A stretch of 64,000 nucleotides of DNA from Anagrus nilaparvatae (lineage: Eukaryota > Arthropoda > Insecta > Hymenoptera > Mymaridae): assembly GCA_022575985.1 (NCBI GenBank), contig JAKSXM010000380.1:85716-149715 (forward strand), written 5' to 3'. The notes under the pieces were generated by a model. The model made no database searches. It was not told the origin of the DNA and saw only the letters and a list, made by a program, of their open reading frames with translations. A program made the translations under genes and the position numbers. Positions 1 through 9,600 of this stretch are shown here, piece after piece. Within the stretch, counting starts at the first letter, position 1, and each line of letters opens with the position of its first letter.

Positions 1-185
1 CCATTTGAATAGGTTAAAATTTTTATAAAACATGTTTACTAATAATAAGAAAAAATTCTACGTAGAGGAATACTAAAACAAATACGGCCCTTCAGGCCAG
101 CGTAATTAAAAAACAAGATATAAATAAATTAAATAAGTATTAAAATTATTGTATATTTAGAAAAGGTGGATCCACTTTCATGAAA

Positions 186-369
186 CCATTTGAATAGGTT
201 AAAATTTTTATAAAACAAGTTTACTTATAATGAAAAAATATGTAAAATAGAGAAAAACCTAAACAAATACAGTCCAAAAGGCCTGAGAAATAAAAAAACA
301 AGATATAAAAATTTAATTAGGTATCAAAATTATTGTATTTTTATAAACGTTGGATCTACTTGCATGAAA
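186..369. repeat. Reference B1 monomer
   Basis: A typical family-B unit of 184 bp. After the shared left arm it carries A-tracts at 233-238, 244-247, 253-257 and 261-263, then AGTCC, AGGCCTGAG (about 279-287) and a seven-A run at 292-298. It ends with GTTGGATC and TTGCATGAAA. It lacks the TACGTA palindrome and the GGCCAGCG box of family A. I count about 40 G or C, roughly 22%. B1 is the commonest form. Other B forms differ in the left arm, in TACAGTCC versus TGCAGTCC, and in the right arm. Confidence 0.9.
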
Positions 370-554
370 CCATTTGAATTGGTTAAAATTTTTATAAACC
401 CAGTTTACAAATAATGAGAGAATATTCTACGTAGAGAAAAACTTCAACAAATATGGCCCTTGAGGCCAGCGTAATTAAAAAACAAGATATAAATAAATTA
501 AATAAGTATTAAAATTAATGTATATTTAGAAAAGGTGGATTCACTTTCATAAAA
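370..554. repeat. Reference A' monomer
   Basis: A family-A subtype of 185 bp. Its hallmarks are CCCAGTTTACAAATAATGAG in the left half, the TCTACGTAGA palindrome, then AAATATGGCCCTTGAGGCC, and ATTAATGTAT and GTGGATTCAC near the right end. The box TGGCC-CTTGA-GGCCA can pair as a five-base stem with a five-base loop. The right palindrome GTGGATCCAC of other A monomers is lost here by one C to T change. A' usually opens the pentamers A'-B-A-B-B of the large HOR. Confidence 0.9.
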
Positions 555-659
555 CCATTTGAATAGGTTAAAATTTTTATAAAACAAGTTTACTTATAAT
601 GAAAAAATATGTAAAATACAGAAAAACCTAAACAAATACAGTCCAAAAGGCCTGAGAAA

Positions 660-1214
660 TAAAAATACATAATATAAAAAATTTAAATAGGTATCAAAAT
701 TATTGTATTTTTATAAACGTTGGATCCACTTGCATGAAACCATTTAAATAGGTTAAAATTTTTATAAAACAAGTTTACTTATAATGAAAAAATATGTAAA
801 ATAGAGAAAAACCTAAACAAATGCAGTCCAATAGGCCTGAGAAATAAAAAAACAAGATATAAAATATTTAATTAGGTATCAAAAATATTGTATTTTTAGA
901 ATCTTTGGATCTACTTGCTTGAAACCATTTGAATAGGTTAAAATTTTTATAAAACAAGTTTACTTATAATAAGAGAATATTCTACGTAGAGGAAAACTAA
1001 AACAAATACGGCCCTTCAGGCCAGCGTAATTAAAAAACAAGATATAAATAAATTAAATAAGTATTAAAATTAATGTATATTTAGAAAAGGTGGATTCACT
1101 TTCATGAAACCATTTGAATGGTTAAAATTCTTATAAACCAAGTTTGCTTATAATAAAAAAATATATAAAATAGAGAATAACTTAAACAAATACATTCCAA
1201 AAGACCTGAGAAAT
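660..1214. repeat. Trimer block (~554 bp), partly repeated from 1215
   Basis: The string AAAAATACAT appears at 661 and 1215, three monomers apart, and the next B4 monomer follows in both places (740 and 1294). The A monomer at 925-1109 is chimeric. Its left part reads as B (AAAACAAGTTTACTTATAAT) and continues as A (AAGAGAATATTC) from about 970. This looks like an in-register exchange between B and A monomers. Confidence 0.7.
740..924. repeat. Reference B4 monomer
   Basis: A B subtype starting CCATTTAAATAGG and carrying CAAATGCAGTCCAATAGG in place of the usual TACAGTCCAAAAGG. The right arm is AATATTTAATTAGG. B4 monomers occur in runs of two or more, at 1294-1662, about 20.7-21.0, 29.0-29.3, 36.4-36.7, 39.6-39.8 and 43.1-43.4 kb, and in the six-B runs at 52 and 61 kb. 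That suggests a local amplification unit of its own. Confidence 0.85.
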
Positions 1215-2215
1215 AAAAATACATAATATAAAAAATTTAAATAGGTATCAAAATTATTGTATTTTTATAAACGTTGGATCCACTTGCATGAAACCATTTA
1301 AATAGGTTAAAATTTTTATAAAACAAGTTTACTTATAATGAAAAAATATGTAAAATAGAGAAAAACCTAAACAAATGCAGTCCAATAGGCCTGAGAAATA
1401 AAAAAACAAGATATAAAATATTTAATTAGGTATCAAAAATATTGTATTTTTAGAATCTTTGGATCTACTTGCTTGAAACCATTTGAATAGGTTAAAATTT
1501 TTATAAAACAAGTTTACTTATAATGAAAAAATATGTAAAATAGAGAAAAACCTAAACAAATGCAGTCCAATAGGCCTGAGAAATAAAAAAACAAGATATA
1601 AAAATTTAAATACGTATCAAAAATATTGTATTTTTAGAATCTTTGGATCTACTTGCATGAAACCATTTGAATTGATTAAAATTTTTATAAACCAAGTTTA
1701 CTAATAATAAGAGAATATTCTACGTAGAGGAAAACTAAAACAAATACGGCCCTTCAGGCCAGCGTAATTAAAAAACAAGATATAAATAAATTAAATAAGT
1801 ATTAAAATTATTGTATATTTAGAAAAGGTGGATTCACTTTCATGAAACCATTTGAATAGGTTAAAATTTTTATAAAACAAGTTTACTTATAATGAAAAAA
1901 TATGTAAAATAGAGAAAAACCTAAACAAATACAGTCCAAAAGGCCTGAGAAATAAAAAAACAAGATATAAAAATTTAAATAGGTATCAAAAATATTGTAT
2001 TACTAGAATCTTTGGATCCACTTTCATGAAACCATTTGAATAGGTTAAAATTTTTATAAAACAAGTTTACTTATAATGAAAAAATATGTAAAATAGAGAA
2101 AAACCTAAACAAATACAGTCCAAAAGGCCTGAGAAATAAAAAAACAAGATATAAAAATTTAAATAGGTATCAAAAATATTGTATTTTTAGAATCTTTGGA
2201 TCTACTTGCTTGAAA
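1110..2215. repeat. B2-B4-B4-A2-B-B segment
   Basis: Six monomers start at 1110, 1294, 1479, 1663, 1848 and about 2032. The first is a 184-bp B2 with CATTTGAATGGTT (one base shorter than other left arms), TTTGCTTATAAT and the private ATTCCAAAAGACCTG. The B2-B4-B4-A2 order with the same private marks recurs near 42.9-43.5 kb and 44.9-45.5 kb, and without the same A2 near 20.5, 28.8 and 39.4 kb. It is a shared building block of the array. Confidence 0.75.
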
Positions 2216-2400
2216 CCATTTGAATTGGTTAAAATTTTTATAAACCAAGTTTACTAATAATAAGAGAATATTCTACGTAGAGGAAAACTAAAACAAATAC
2301 GGCCCACCAGGCCAGCGTAATTAAAAAACAAGATATAAATAAATTAAATAAGTATTAAAATTATTGTATATTTAGAAAAGGTGGATCCACTTTCATGAAA
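2216..2400. repeat. Reference A3 monomer with four palindromes
   Basis: A full 185-bp A3 unit. The palindromes are TTTATAAA at 2237-2244, TCTACGTAGA at 2272-2281, GTGGATCCAC at 2381-2390 and TTTCATGAAA at 2391-2400. The last two are ten bases each and directly abut. GGCC occurs at 2301-2304 and 2310-2313 around CCACC, followed by AGCG. The box CGGCCCACCAGGCCAG defines A3, while A2 has CGGCCCTTCAGGCCAG. Confidence 0.9.
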
Positions 2401-3322
2401 CCATTTGAATGGTTAAAATTCTTATAAACCAAGTTTGCTTATAATAAAAAAATATATAAAATAGAGAAAAACTCAAACAAATACAGTCCAAAAGGCCTGA
2501 GAAATAAAAAAACATAATATAAAAATTTTAAATAGGTATCAAAATTTCTGTATTTTTATAAACGTTGGATCCACTTGCATGAAACCATTTGAATAGGATA
2601 AAATTTTTATAAAACATGTTTACTTATAATGAAAAAATATGTAAAATAGAGAAAAACCTAAACAAATACAGTCCAAAAGGCCTGAGAAATAAAAAAACAA
2701 GATATAAAAAATTTAATTAGGTATCAAAATTATTGTATTTTTATAAACGTTGGATCTACTTGCATGAAACCATTTGTATTGGTTAAAATTTTTATAAACC
2801 CAGTTTACAAATAATGAGAGAATATTCTACGTAGAGAAAAACATAAACAAATATGGCCCTTGAGGCCAGCGTAATGAAAAAACAAGATATAAATAAATTA
2901 AATAAGTATTAAAATTAATGTATATTTAGAAAAGGTGGATTCACTTTCATGAAACCATTTGAATAGGTTAAAATTTTTATAAAACAAGTTTACTTATAAT
3001 GAAAAAATATGTAAAATAGAGAAAAACCTAAACAAATACAGTCTAAAAGGCCTGAGAAATAAAAAAACAAGATATAAAAATTTAAATAGGTATCAAAAAT
3101 ATTGTATTACTAGAATCTTTGGATCTACTTGCTTGAAACCATTTGAATTGGTTAAAATTTTATAAACCAAGTTTACTAATAATAAGAGAATATTCTACGT
3201 AGAGGAAAACTAAAACAAATACGGCCCACCAGGCCAGCGTAATTAAAAAACAAGATATAAATAAATTAAATAAGTATTAAAATTATTGTATATTTATAAA
3301 AGGTGGATCCACTTTCATGAAA
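2401..3322. repeat. Pentamer B2-B-A'-B-A3, relative of 45999-46921
   Basis: This 922-bp block carries private marks shared with the 46-47.8 kb pentamers: ACTCAAAC in the B2 monomer, AGGATAAAATTT in the second monomer, TTTGTATTGG in A', and TATTACTAGAATC in the fourth. The three blocks therefore descend from one pentamer, although this copy lies more than 43 kb from the others. Confidence 0.8.
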
Positions 3323-6091
3323 CCATTTGAATGGTTAAAATTCTTATAAACCAAGTTTGCTTATAATAAAAAAATATATAAAATAGAGAAAAACTTAAAC
3401 AAATACAGTCCAAAAGGCCTGAGAAATAAAAAAACATAATATAAAAAATTTAAATAGGTATCAAAATTATTGTATTTTTATAAACTTTGGATCCACTTGC
3501 ATGAAACCATTTGAATAGGTTAAAATTTTTATAAAACATGTTTACTAATAATAAGAAAAAATTCTACGTAGAGGAATACTAAAACAAATACGGCCCTTCA
3601 GGCCAGCGTAATTAAAAAACAAGATATAAATAAATTAAATAAGTATTAAAATTATTGTATATTTAGAAAAGGTGGATCCACTTTCATGAAACCATTTGAA
3701 TAGGTTAAAATTTTTATAAAACAAGTTTACTTATAATGAAAAAATATGTAAAATAGAGAAAAACCTAAACAAATACAGTCCAAAAGGCCTGAGAAATAAA
3801 AAAACAAGATATAAAAATTTAATTAGGTATCAAAATTATTGTATTTTTATAAACGTTGGATCTACTTGCATGAAACCATTTGAATTGGTTAAAATTTTTA
3901 TAAACCCAGTTTACAAATAATGAGAGAATATTCTACGTAGAGAAAAACTTCAACAAATATGGCCCTTGAGGCCAGCGTAATTAAAAAACAAGATATAAAT
4001 AAATTAAATAAGTATTAAAATTAATGTATATTTAGAAAAGGTGGATTCACTTTCATAAAACCATTTGAATAGGTTAAAATTTTTATAAAACAAGTTTACT
4101 TATAATGAAAAAATATGTAAAATACAGAAAAACCTAAACAAATACAGTCCAAAAGGCCTGAGAAATAAAAAAACAAGATATAAAAATATAAATAGGTATC
4201 AAAAATATTGTATATTTGGAATCTTTGGATCTACTTGCTTGAAACCATTTGAATTGGTTAAAATTTTTATAAACCAAGTTTACTAATAATAAGAGAATAT
4301 TCTACGTAGAGGAAAACTAAAACAAATACGGCCCTTCAGGCCAGCGTAATTAAAAAACAAGATATAAATAAATTAAATAAGTATTAAAATTATTGTTTAT
4401 TTAGAAAAGGTGGATCCACTTTCATGAAACCATTTGAATAGGTTAAAATTTTTATAAAACAAGTTTACTTATAATGAAAAAATATGTAAAATAGAGAAAA
4501 ACCTTAACAAATACATTCCAAAAGGCCTGAGAAATAAAAAAACAAGATATAAAAATATAAATAGGTATCAAAAATATTGTATATTTGGAATCTTTGGATC
4601 TACTTGCTTGAAACCATTTGAATTGGTTAAAATTATTATAAACCAAGTTTACTAATAATAAGAGAATATTCTACGTAGAGGAAAACTAAAACAAATACGG
4701 CCCACCAGGCCAGCGTAATTAAAAAACAAGATATAAATAAATTAAATAAGTATTAAAATTATTGTATATTTAGAAAAGGTGGATCCACTTTCATGAAACC
4801 ATTTGAATGGTTAAAATTCTTATAAACCAAGTTTGCTTATAATAAAAAAATATATAAAATAGAGAAAAACTTAAACAATTACAGTCCAAAAGGCCTGAGA
4901 AATAAAAAAACATAATATAAAAAATTTAAATAGGTATCAAAATTATTGTATTTTTATAAACGTTGGATCCACTTGCATGAAACCATTTAAATAGGTTAAA
5001 ATTTTTATAAAACAAGTTTACTTATAATGAAAAAATATGTTAAATAGAGAAAAACCTAAACAAATGCAGTCCAAAAGGCCTGAGAAAAAAAAAACAAGAT
5101 ATAAAAAATTTAATTAGGTATCAAAATTATTGTATTTTTATAAACGTTGGATCTACTTGCATGAAACCATTTGAATTGGTTAAAATTTTTATAAACCCAG
5201 TTTACAAATAATGAGAGAATATTCTACGTAGAGAAAAACTTAAACAAATATGGCCCTTGAGGCCAGCGTAATTAAAAAACAAGATACAAATAAATTAAAT
5301 AAGTTTTAAAATTAACGTATATTTAGAAAAGGTGGATTCACTTTCATGAAACCATTTGAATAGGTTAAAATTTTTATAAAACAAGTTTACTTATAATGAA
5401 AAATTATGTAAAATATAGAAAAATCTAAACAAATACAGTCCAAAAGGCCTGAGAAATAAAAAAACAAGATATAAAAATTTAAATAGGTATCAAAAATATT
5501 GTATTTTTAGAATCTTTGGATCTACTTGCTTGAAACCATTTGAATTGGTTAAAATTTTTATAAACCAAGTTTACTAATAATAAGAGAATATTCTACGTAG
5601 AGGAAAACTAAAACAAATACGGCCCACCAGGCCAGTGTAATTAAAAAACAAGATAAAAATAAATTAAATAAGTATTAAAATTATTGTATATTTAGAAAAG
5701 GTGGATCCACTTTCATGTAACCATTTGAATTGGTTAAAATTCTCTAAAACCAAGTTTACTTATAATAAAAAAATATATAAAATAGAGAAAAACTTAAACA
5801 AATACAGTCCAAAAGGCCTGAGGAATAAAAAAACATAATATAAAAAATTTAAATAGGTATCAAAATTATTGTATTTTTATAAACGTTGGATCCACTTGCA
5901 TAAAACCATTTAAATAGGTTAAAATTTTTATAAAACAAGTTTACTTATAATGAAAAAAATATGTAAAATAGAAAAAAACCTAAACAAATACAGTCCAAAA
6001 GGCCTGAGAATTAAAAAAACAAGATATAAAAAATTTAATTAGGTATCAAAATTATTGTATTTTTATAAACGTTGGATCTACTTGCATGAAA
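3323..6091. repeat. 15-monomer segment, near-copy of 54497-57264
   Basis: Starts at B2 (3323) and stays in step with 54497 onward at an offset of 51,173-51,174 bp (277 monomers). Shared private marks include ATAAACTTTGG, ACTTCAAC, TATTGTTTATTT (about 4394 and 55567) and GAGAAAAAAAAAACAAG (about 5081 and 56257). Similarity breaks near 6170, where this copy has AAAAAGGGCCACC and the other has AAATACGGCCCACC. The intervening array must have been inserted or expanded between them, or the block was transposed by exchange. Confidence 0.8.
3507..3691. repeat. Reference A1 monomer
   Basis: A 185-bp A subtype with AAAACATGTTTACTAATAAT, AAGAAAAAATTCTACGTAG, GAGGAATAC and CGGCCCTTCAGGCC. The change GAGAATATTC to GAAAAAATTC removes a few G or C bases before the palindrome. 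A1 occurs only in the hexamer-type regions (1, 3507, and about 51.2, 53.6, 54.7, 62.3 and 63.4 kb), so it marks that HOR lineage. Confidence 0.85.
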
Positions 6092-6275
6092 CTATTTGAA
6101 TTGTTTAAAATTTTTATAAACCCAGTTTACAAATAATGAGAGAATATTCTACGTAGAGGAAAACTAAAACAAAAAGGGCCACCAGGCCAGCGTAATTAAA
6201 AAACAAGATATAAATAAATTAAATAAGTATTAAAATTATTGTATATTTAGAAAAGGTGGATCCACTTTCATGAAA
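6092..6275. repeat. Reference A5 monomer (A'/A3 chimera)
   Basis: The left half is A' (CCCAGTTTACAAATAATGAG) and the right half is A3-like from the palindrome onward (GAGGAAAACTAAAAC, then GGGCCACCAGGCC). The switch lies at or next to TCTACGTAGA. The same chimera recurs at about 8.3, 10.7, 16.25, 21.05, 22.5, 23.1, 29.4, 30.85, 31.4, 36.8, 37.7, 39.9, 48.2 and 57.3 kb. Most copies keep AAATACGGCCCACC, while those at 6.2, 8.4, 10.8 and 48.3 kb share the private AAAAAGGGCCACC. Confidence 0.8.
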
Positions 6276-6645
6276 CCATTTGAATTGGTTAAAATTCTTA
6301 TAAACCAAGCTTACTTATAATAAAAAAATATATAAAATAGAGAAAAACTTGAACAAATACAGTCCAAAAGGCCTGAGGAATAAAAAAACATAATATAAAA
6401 AATTTAAATAGGTATCAAAATTATTGTATTTTTATAAACGTTGGATCCACTTGCATGAAACCATTTGAATAGGTTAAAATTTTTATTAAACAAGTTTACT
6501 TATAATGAAAAAATATATAAAATAGAGAAAAACCTAAACAAATGCAGTCCAAAAGGCCTGAGAAATAAAAAAACAAGATATAAAATATTTAATTAGGTAT
6601 CAAAAATATTGTATTTTTAGAATCTTTGGATCTACTTGCATGAAA

Positions 6646-6830
6646 CCATTTGAATTGGTTAAAATTTTTATAAACCAAGTTTACTAATAATAAGAGAATA
6701 TTCTACGTAGAGGAAAACTAAAACAAATACGGCCCTTCAGGCCAGCGTAATTAAAAAACAATATATAAATAAATTAAATAAGTATTAAAATTATTGTATA
6801 TTTAGAAAAGGTGGATCCACTTTCATGAAA
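6646..6830. repeat. Reference A2 monomer
   Basis: A complete 185-bp A2 unit with GAATTGG, ACTAATAATAAGAG, TCTACGTAGA, CGGCCCTTCAGGCCAGCG and the abutting right-end palindromes GTGGATCCAC and TTTCATGAAA. This lineage has AACAATATATAAAT where most A monomers read AACAAGATATAAAT. The variant recurs at about 8.97, 11.38, 16.92, 21.73, 23.75, 30.04, 32.06, 38.35, 40.57, 48.89 and 57.93 kb, which helps align HOR copies. Confidence 0.85.
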
Positions 6831-7014
6831 CCATTTGAATAGGTTAAAATTTTTATAAAACAAGTTTACTTATAATAAAAAAATATATAAAATAGAGAAA
6901 AACCTAAACAAATACAGTCCAAAAGGCCTGAGAAATAAAAAAACAAGATATAAAAATATAAATAGGTATCAAAAATATTGTATATTTGGAATCTTTGGAT
7001 CCACTTTCATGAAA

Positions 7015-9415
7015 CCATTTGAATGGTTAAAATTCTTATAAACCAAGTTTGCTTATAATAAAAAAATATATAAAATAGAGAAAAACTTAAACAATTACAG
7101 TCCAAAAGGCCTGAGAAATAAAAAAACATAATATAAAAAATTTAAATAGGTATCAAAATTATTGTATTTTTATAAACGTTGGATCCACTTGCATGAAACC
7201 ATTTAAATAGGTTAAAATTTTTATAAAACAAGTTTACTTATAATGAAAAAATATGTTAAATAGAGAAAAACCTAAACAAATGCAGTCCAAAAGGCCTGAG
7301 AAAAAAAAAACAAGATATAAAAAATTTAATTAGGTATCAAAATTATTGTATTTTTATAAACGTTGGATCTACTTGCATGAAACCATTTGAATTGGTTAAA
7401 ATTTTTATAAACCCAGTTTACAAATAATGAGAGAATATTCTACGTAGAGAAAAACTTAAACAAATATGGCCCTTGAGGCCAGCGTAATTAAAAAACAAGA
7501 TACAAATAAATTAAATAAGTTTTAAAATTAACGTATATTTAGAAAAGGTGGATTCACTTTCATGAAACCATTTGAATAGGTTAAAATTTTTATAAAACAA
7601 GTTTACTTATAATGAAAAATTATGTACAATATAGAAAAATCTAAACAAATACAGTCCAAAAGGCCTGAGAAATAAAAAAACAAGATATAAAAATTTAAAT
7701 AGGTATCAAAAATATTGTATTTTTAGAATCTTTGGATCTACTTGCTTGAAACCATTTGAATTGGTTAAAATTTTTATAAACCAAGTTTACTAATAATAAG
7801 AGAATATTCTACGTAGAGGAAAACTAAAACAAATACGGCCCACCAGGCCAGTGTAATTAAAAAACAAGATAAAAATAAATTAAATAAGTATTAAAATTAT
7901 TGTATATTTAGAAAAGGTGGATCCACTTTCATGTAACCATTTGAATTGGTTAAAATTCTCTAAAACCAAGTTTACTTATAATAAAAAAATATATAAAATA
8001 GAGAAAAACTTAAACAAATACAGTCCAAAAGGCCTGAGGAATAAAAAAACATAATATAAAAAATTTAAATAGGTATCAAAATTATTGTATTTTTATAAAC
8101 GTTGGATCCACTTGCATAAAACCATTTAAATAGGTTAAAATTTTTATAAAACAAGTTTACTTATAATGAAAAAATATGTAAAATAGAAAAAAACCTAAAC
8201 AAATACAGTCCAAAAGGCCTGAGAATTAAAAAAACAAGATATAAAAAATTTAATTAGGTATCAAAATTATTGTATTTTTATAAACGTTGGATCTACTTGC
8301 ATGAAACTATTTGAATTGTTTAAAATTTTTATAAACCCAGTTTACAAATAATGAGAGAATATTCTACGTAGAGGAAAACTAAAACAAAAAGGGCCACCAG
8401 GCCAGCGTAATTAAAAAACAAGATATAAATAAATTAAATAAGTATTAAAATTATTGTATATTTAGAAAAGGTGGATCCACTTTCATGAAACCATTTGAAT
8501 TGGTTAAAATTCTTATAAACCAAGCTTACTTATAATAAAAAAATATATAAAATAGAGAAAAACTTGAACAAATACAGTCCAAAAGGCCTGAGGAATAAAA
8601 AAACATAATATAAAAAATTTAAATAGGTATCAAAATTATTGTATTTTTATAAACGTTGGATCCACTTGCATGAAACCATTTGAATAGGTTAAAATTTTTA
8701 TTAAACAAGTTTACTTATAATGAAAAAATATATAAAATAGAGAAAAACCTAAACAAATGCAGTCCAAAAGGCCTGAGAAATAAAAAAACAAGATATAAAA
8801 TATTTAATTAGGTATCAAAAATATTGTATTTTTAGAATCTTTGGATCTACTTGCATGAAACCATTTGAATTGGTTAAAATTTTTATAAACCAAGTTTACT
8901 AATAATAAGAGAATATTCTACGTAGAGGAAAACTAAAACAAATACGGCCCTTCAGGCCAGCGTAATTAAAAAACAATATATAAATAAATTAAATAAGTAT
9001 TAAAATTATTGTATATTTAGAAAAGGTGGATCCACTTTCATGAAACCATTTGAATAGGTTAAAATTTTTATAAAACAAGTTTACTTATAATGAAAAAATA
9101 TGTAAAATAGAGAAAAACCTAAACAAATACAGTCCAAAAGGCCTGAGAAATAAAAAAACATAATATAAAAAATTTAAATAGGTATCAAAAATAATGTATT
9201 TTTAGAATCTTTGGATCTACTTGCTTGAAACCATTTGAATTGGTTAAAATTTTTATAAACCAAGTTTACTAATAATAAGAGATTATTCTACGTAGAGGAA
9301 AACTAAAACAAATACGGCCCACCAGGCCAGTGTAATTAAAAAACAAGATAAAAATAAATTAAATAAGTATTAAAATTATTGTATATTTAGAAAAGGTGGA
9401 TCCACTTTCATGAAA
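7015..9415. repeat. 13-monomer HOR copy P2 (~2,401 bp)
   Basis: Order: B-B-A'-B-A-B-B-A-B-B-A-B-A, which is P1 plus one terminal A3 monomer with the private GAGATTATTC (about 9279). It is close to base-identical with P1 until about 6880/9095, where P1 has CTTATAATAAAAAAATATAT and P2 has CTTATAATGAAAAAATATGT. Offsets to the next copy are 2,402 bp (CAAATGCAG 7277 and 9679; GATTATTC 9281 and 11683). Confidence 0.9.
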
Positions 9416-9600
9416 CCATTTGAATTGGTTAAAATTCTCTAAAACCAAGTTTACTTATAATAAAAAAATATATAAAATAGAGAAAAACTTAAACAAATAC
9501 AGTCCAAAAGGCCTGAGGAATAAAAAAACATAATATAAAAAATTTAAATAGGTATCAAAATTATTGTATTTTTATAAACGTTGGATCCACTTGCATAAAA
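9416..9600. repeat. Reference B3 monomer
   Basis: A 185-bp B subtype with GGTTAAAATTCTCTAAAACC, AATAAAAAAATATATAAAATAG and AGGCCTGAGGAATAAA. The arm TTCTCTAAAACC is a three-base change from TTCTTATAAACC. B3 follows A monomers with the CCAGTG variant of the box (CCAGCG changed at the CpG) and AAGATAAAAATAAATT. The two form a linked A-B pair found at about 5.7, 7.9, 9.4, 10.3, 11.8, 17.7, 24.2, 25.1, 32.5, 33.4, 41.6, 47.9, 49.1, 50.1, 56.9 and 59.5 kb. Confidence 0.85.

Larger units (their letters stand above)
1..739. repeat. Tetramer A1-B1-A'-B, copy of 3507-~4186
   Basis: Four monomers start at 1, 186, 370 and 555. The first (A1) has the AAAACATGTTTACT left side and GAGGAATAC after the palindrome. 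The third is A' with the private ACTTCAAC (about 441). The fourth has the private AATACAG. The same private changes recur at 3507-4186, an offset of 3,506 bp or 19 monomers (CTTCAAC at 442 and 3948). Similarity ends near 660, where the fourth monomer switches to a different B right half (AAAAATACATAATAT). That right half is found again at about 1215. Confidence 0.85.
4799..7014. repeat. 12-monomer HOR copy P1 (2,216 bp)
   Basis: Order: B-B-A'-B-A-B-B-A-B-B-A-B. The next copy follows at exactly 2,216 bp (CAAATGCAG at 5061 and 7277; CCATTTGAATGG at 4799 and 7015). Private marks are AACAATTACAG, ATGTTAAATAG, GAGAAAAAAAAAACAAG, TCATGTAACC, AAAAAGGGCCACC and ACAATATATAAAT. The last monomer is chimeric: its B body ends in TTTGGAATCTTTGG but then switches to the A-type end ATCCACTTTCATGAAA at about 6990. 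That marks the crossover that made the tandem pair. Confidence 0.9.

Noticed and set aside
348..354. CENP-B box (CGTTGGA match in B monomers)
   Set aside because: Seven bases of the mammalian box match, but the essential right-hand CGGG is missing (GGATCTAC or GGATCCAC instead), and the A-family end lacks it altogether. Chance is the simpler reading.
2301..2313. Transcription terminator hairpin at GGCC-N5-GGCC
   Set aside because: The stem is only four to five bases, recurs in every A monomer and has no gene upstream. It is better read as a satellite box.
4452..4646. Minus-strand open frame of 64 codons
   Set aside because: It lies within a B monomer and the edge of the next unit. The translation is low-complexity and hydrophobic as expected from AT-rich DNA. 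A one-residue variant recurs at 55626-55820 only because that block is a copy. Most other B monomers have stops in this frame.
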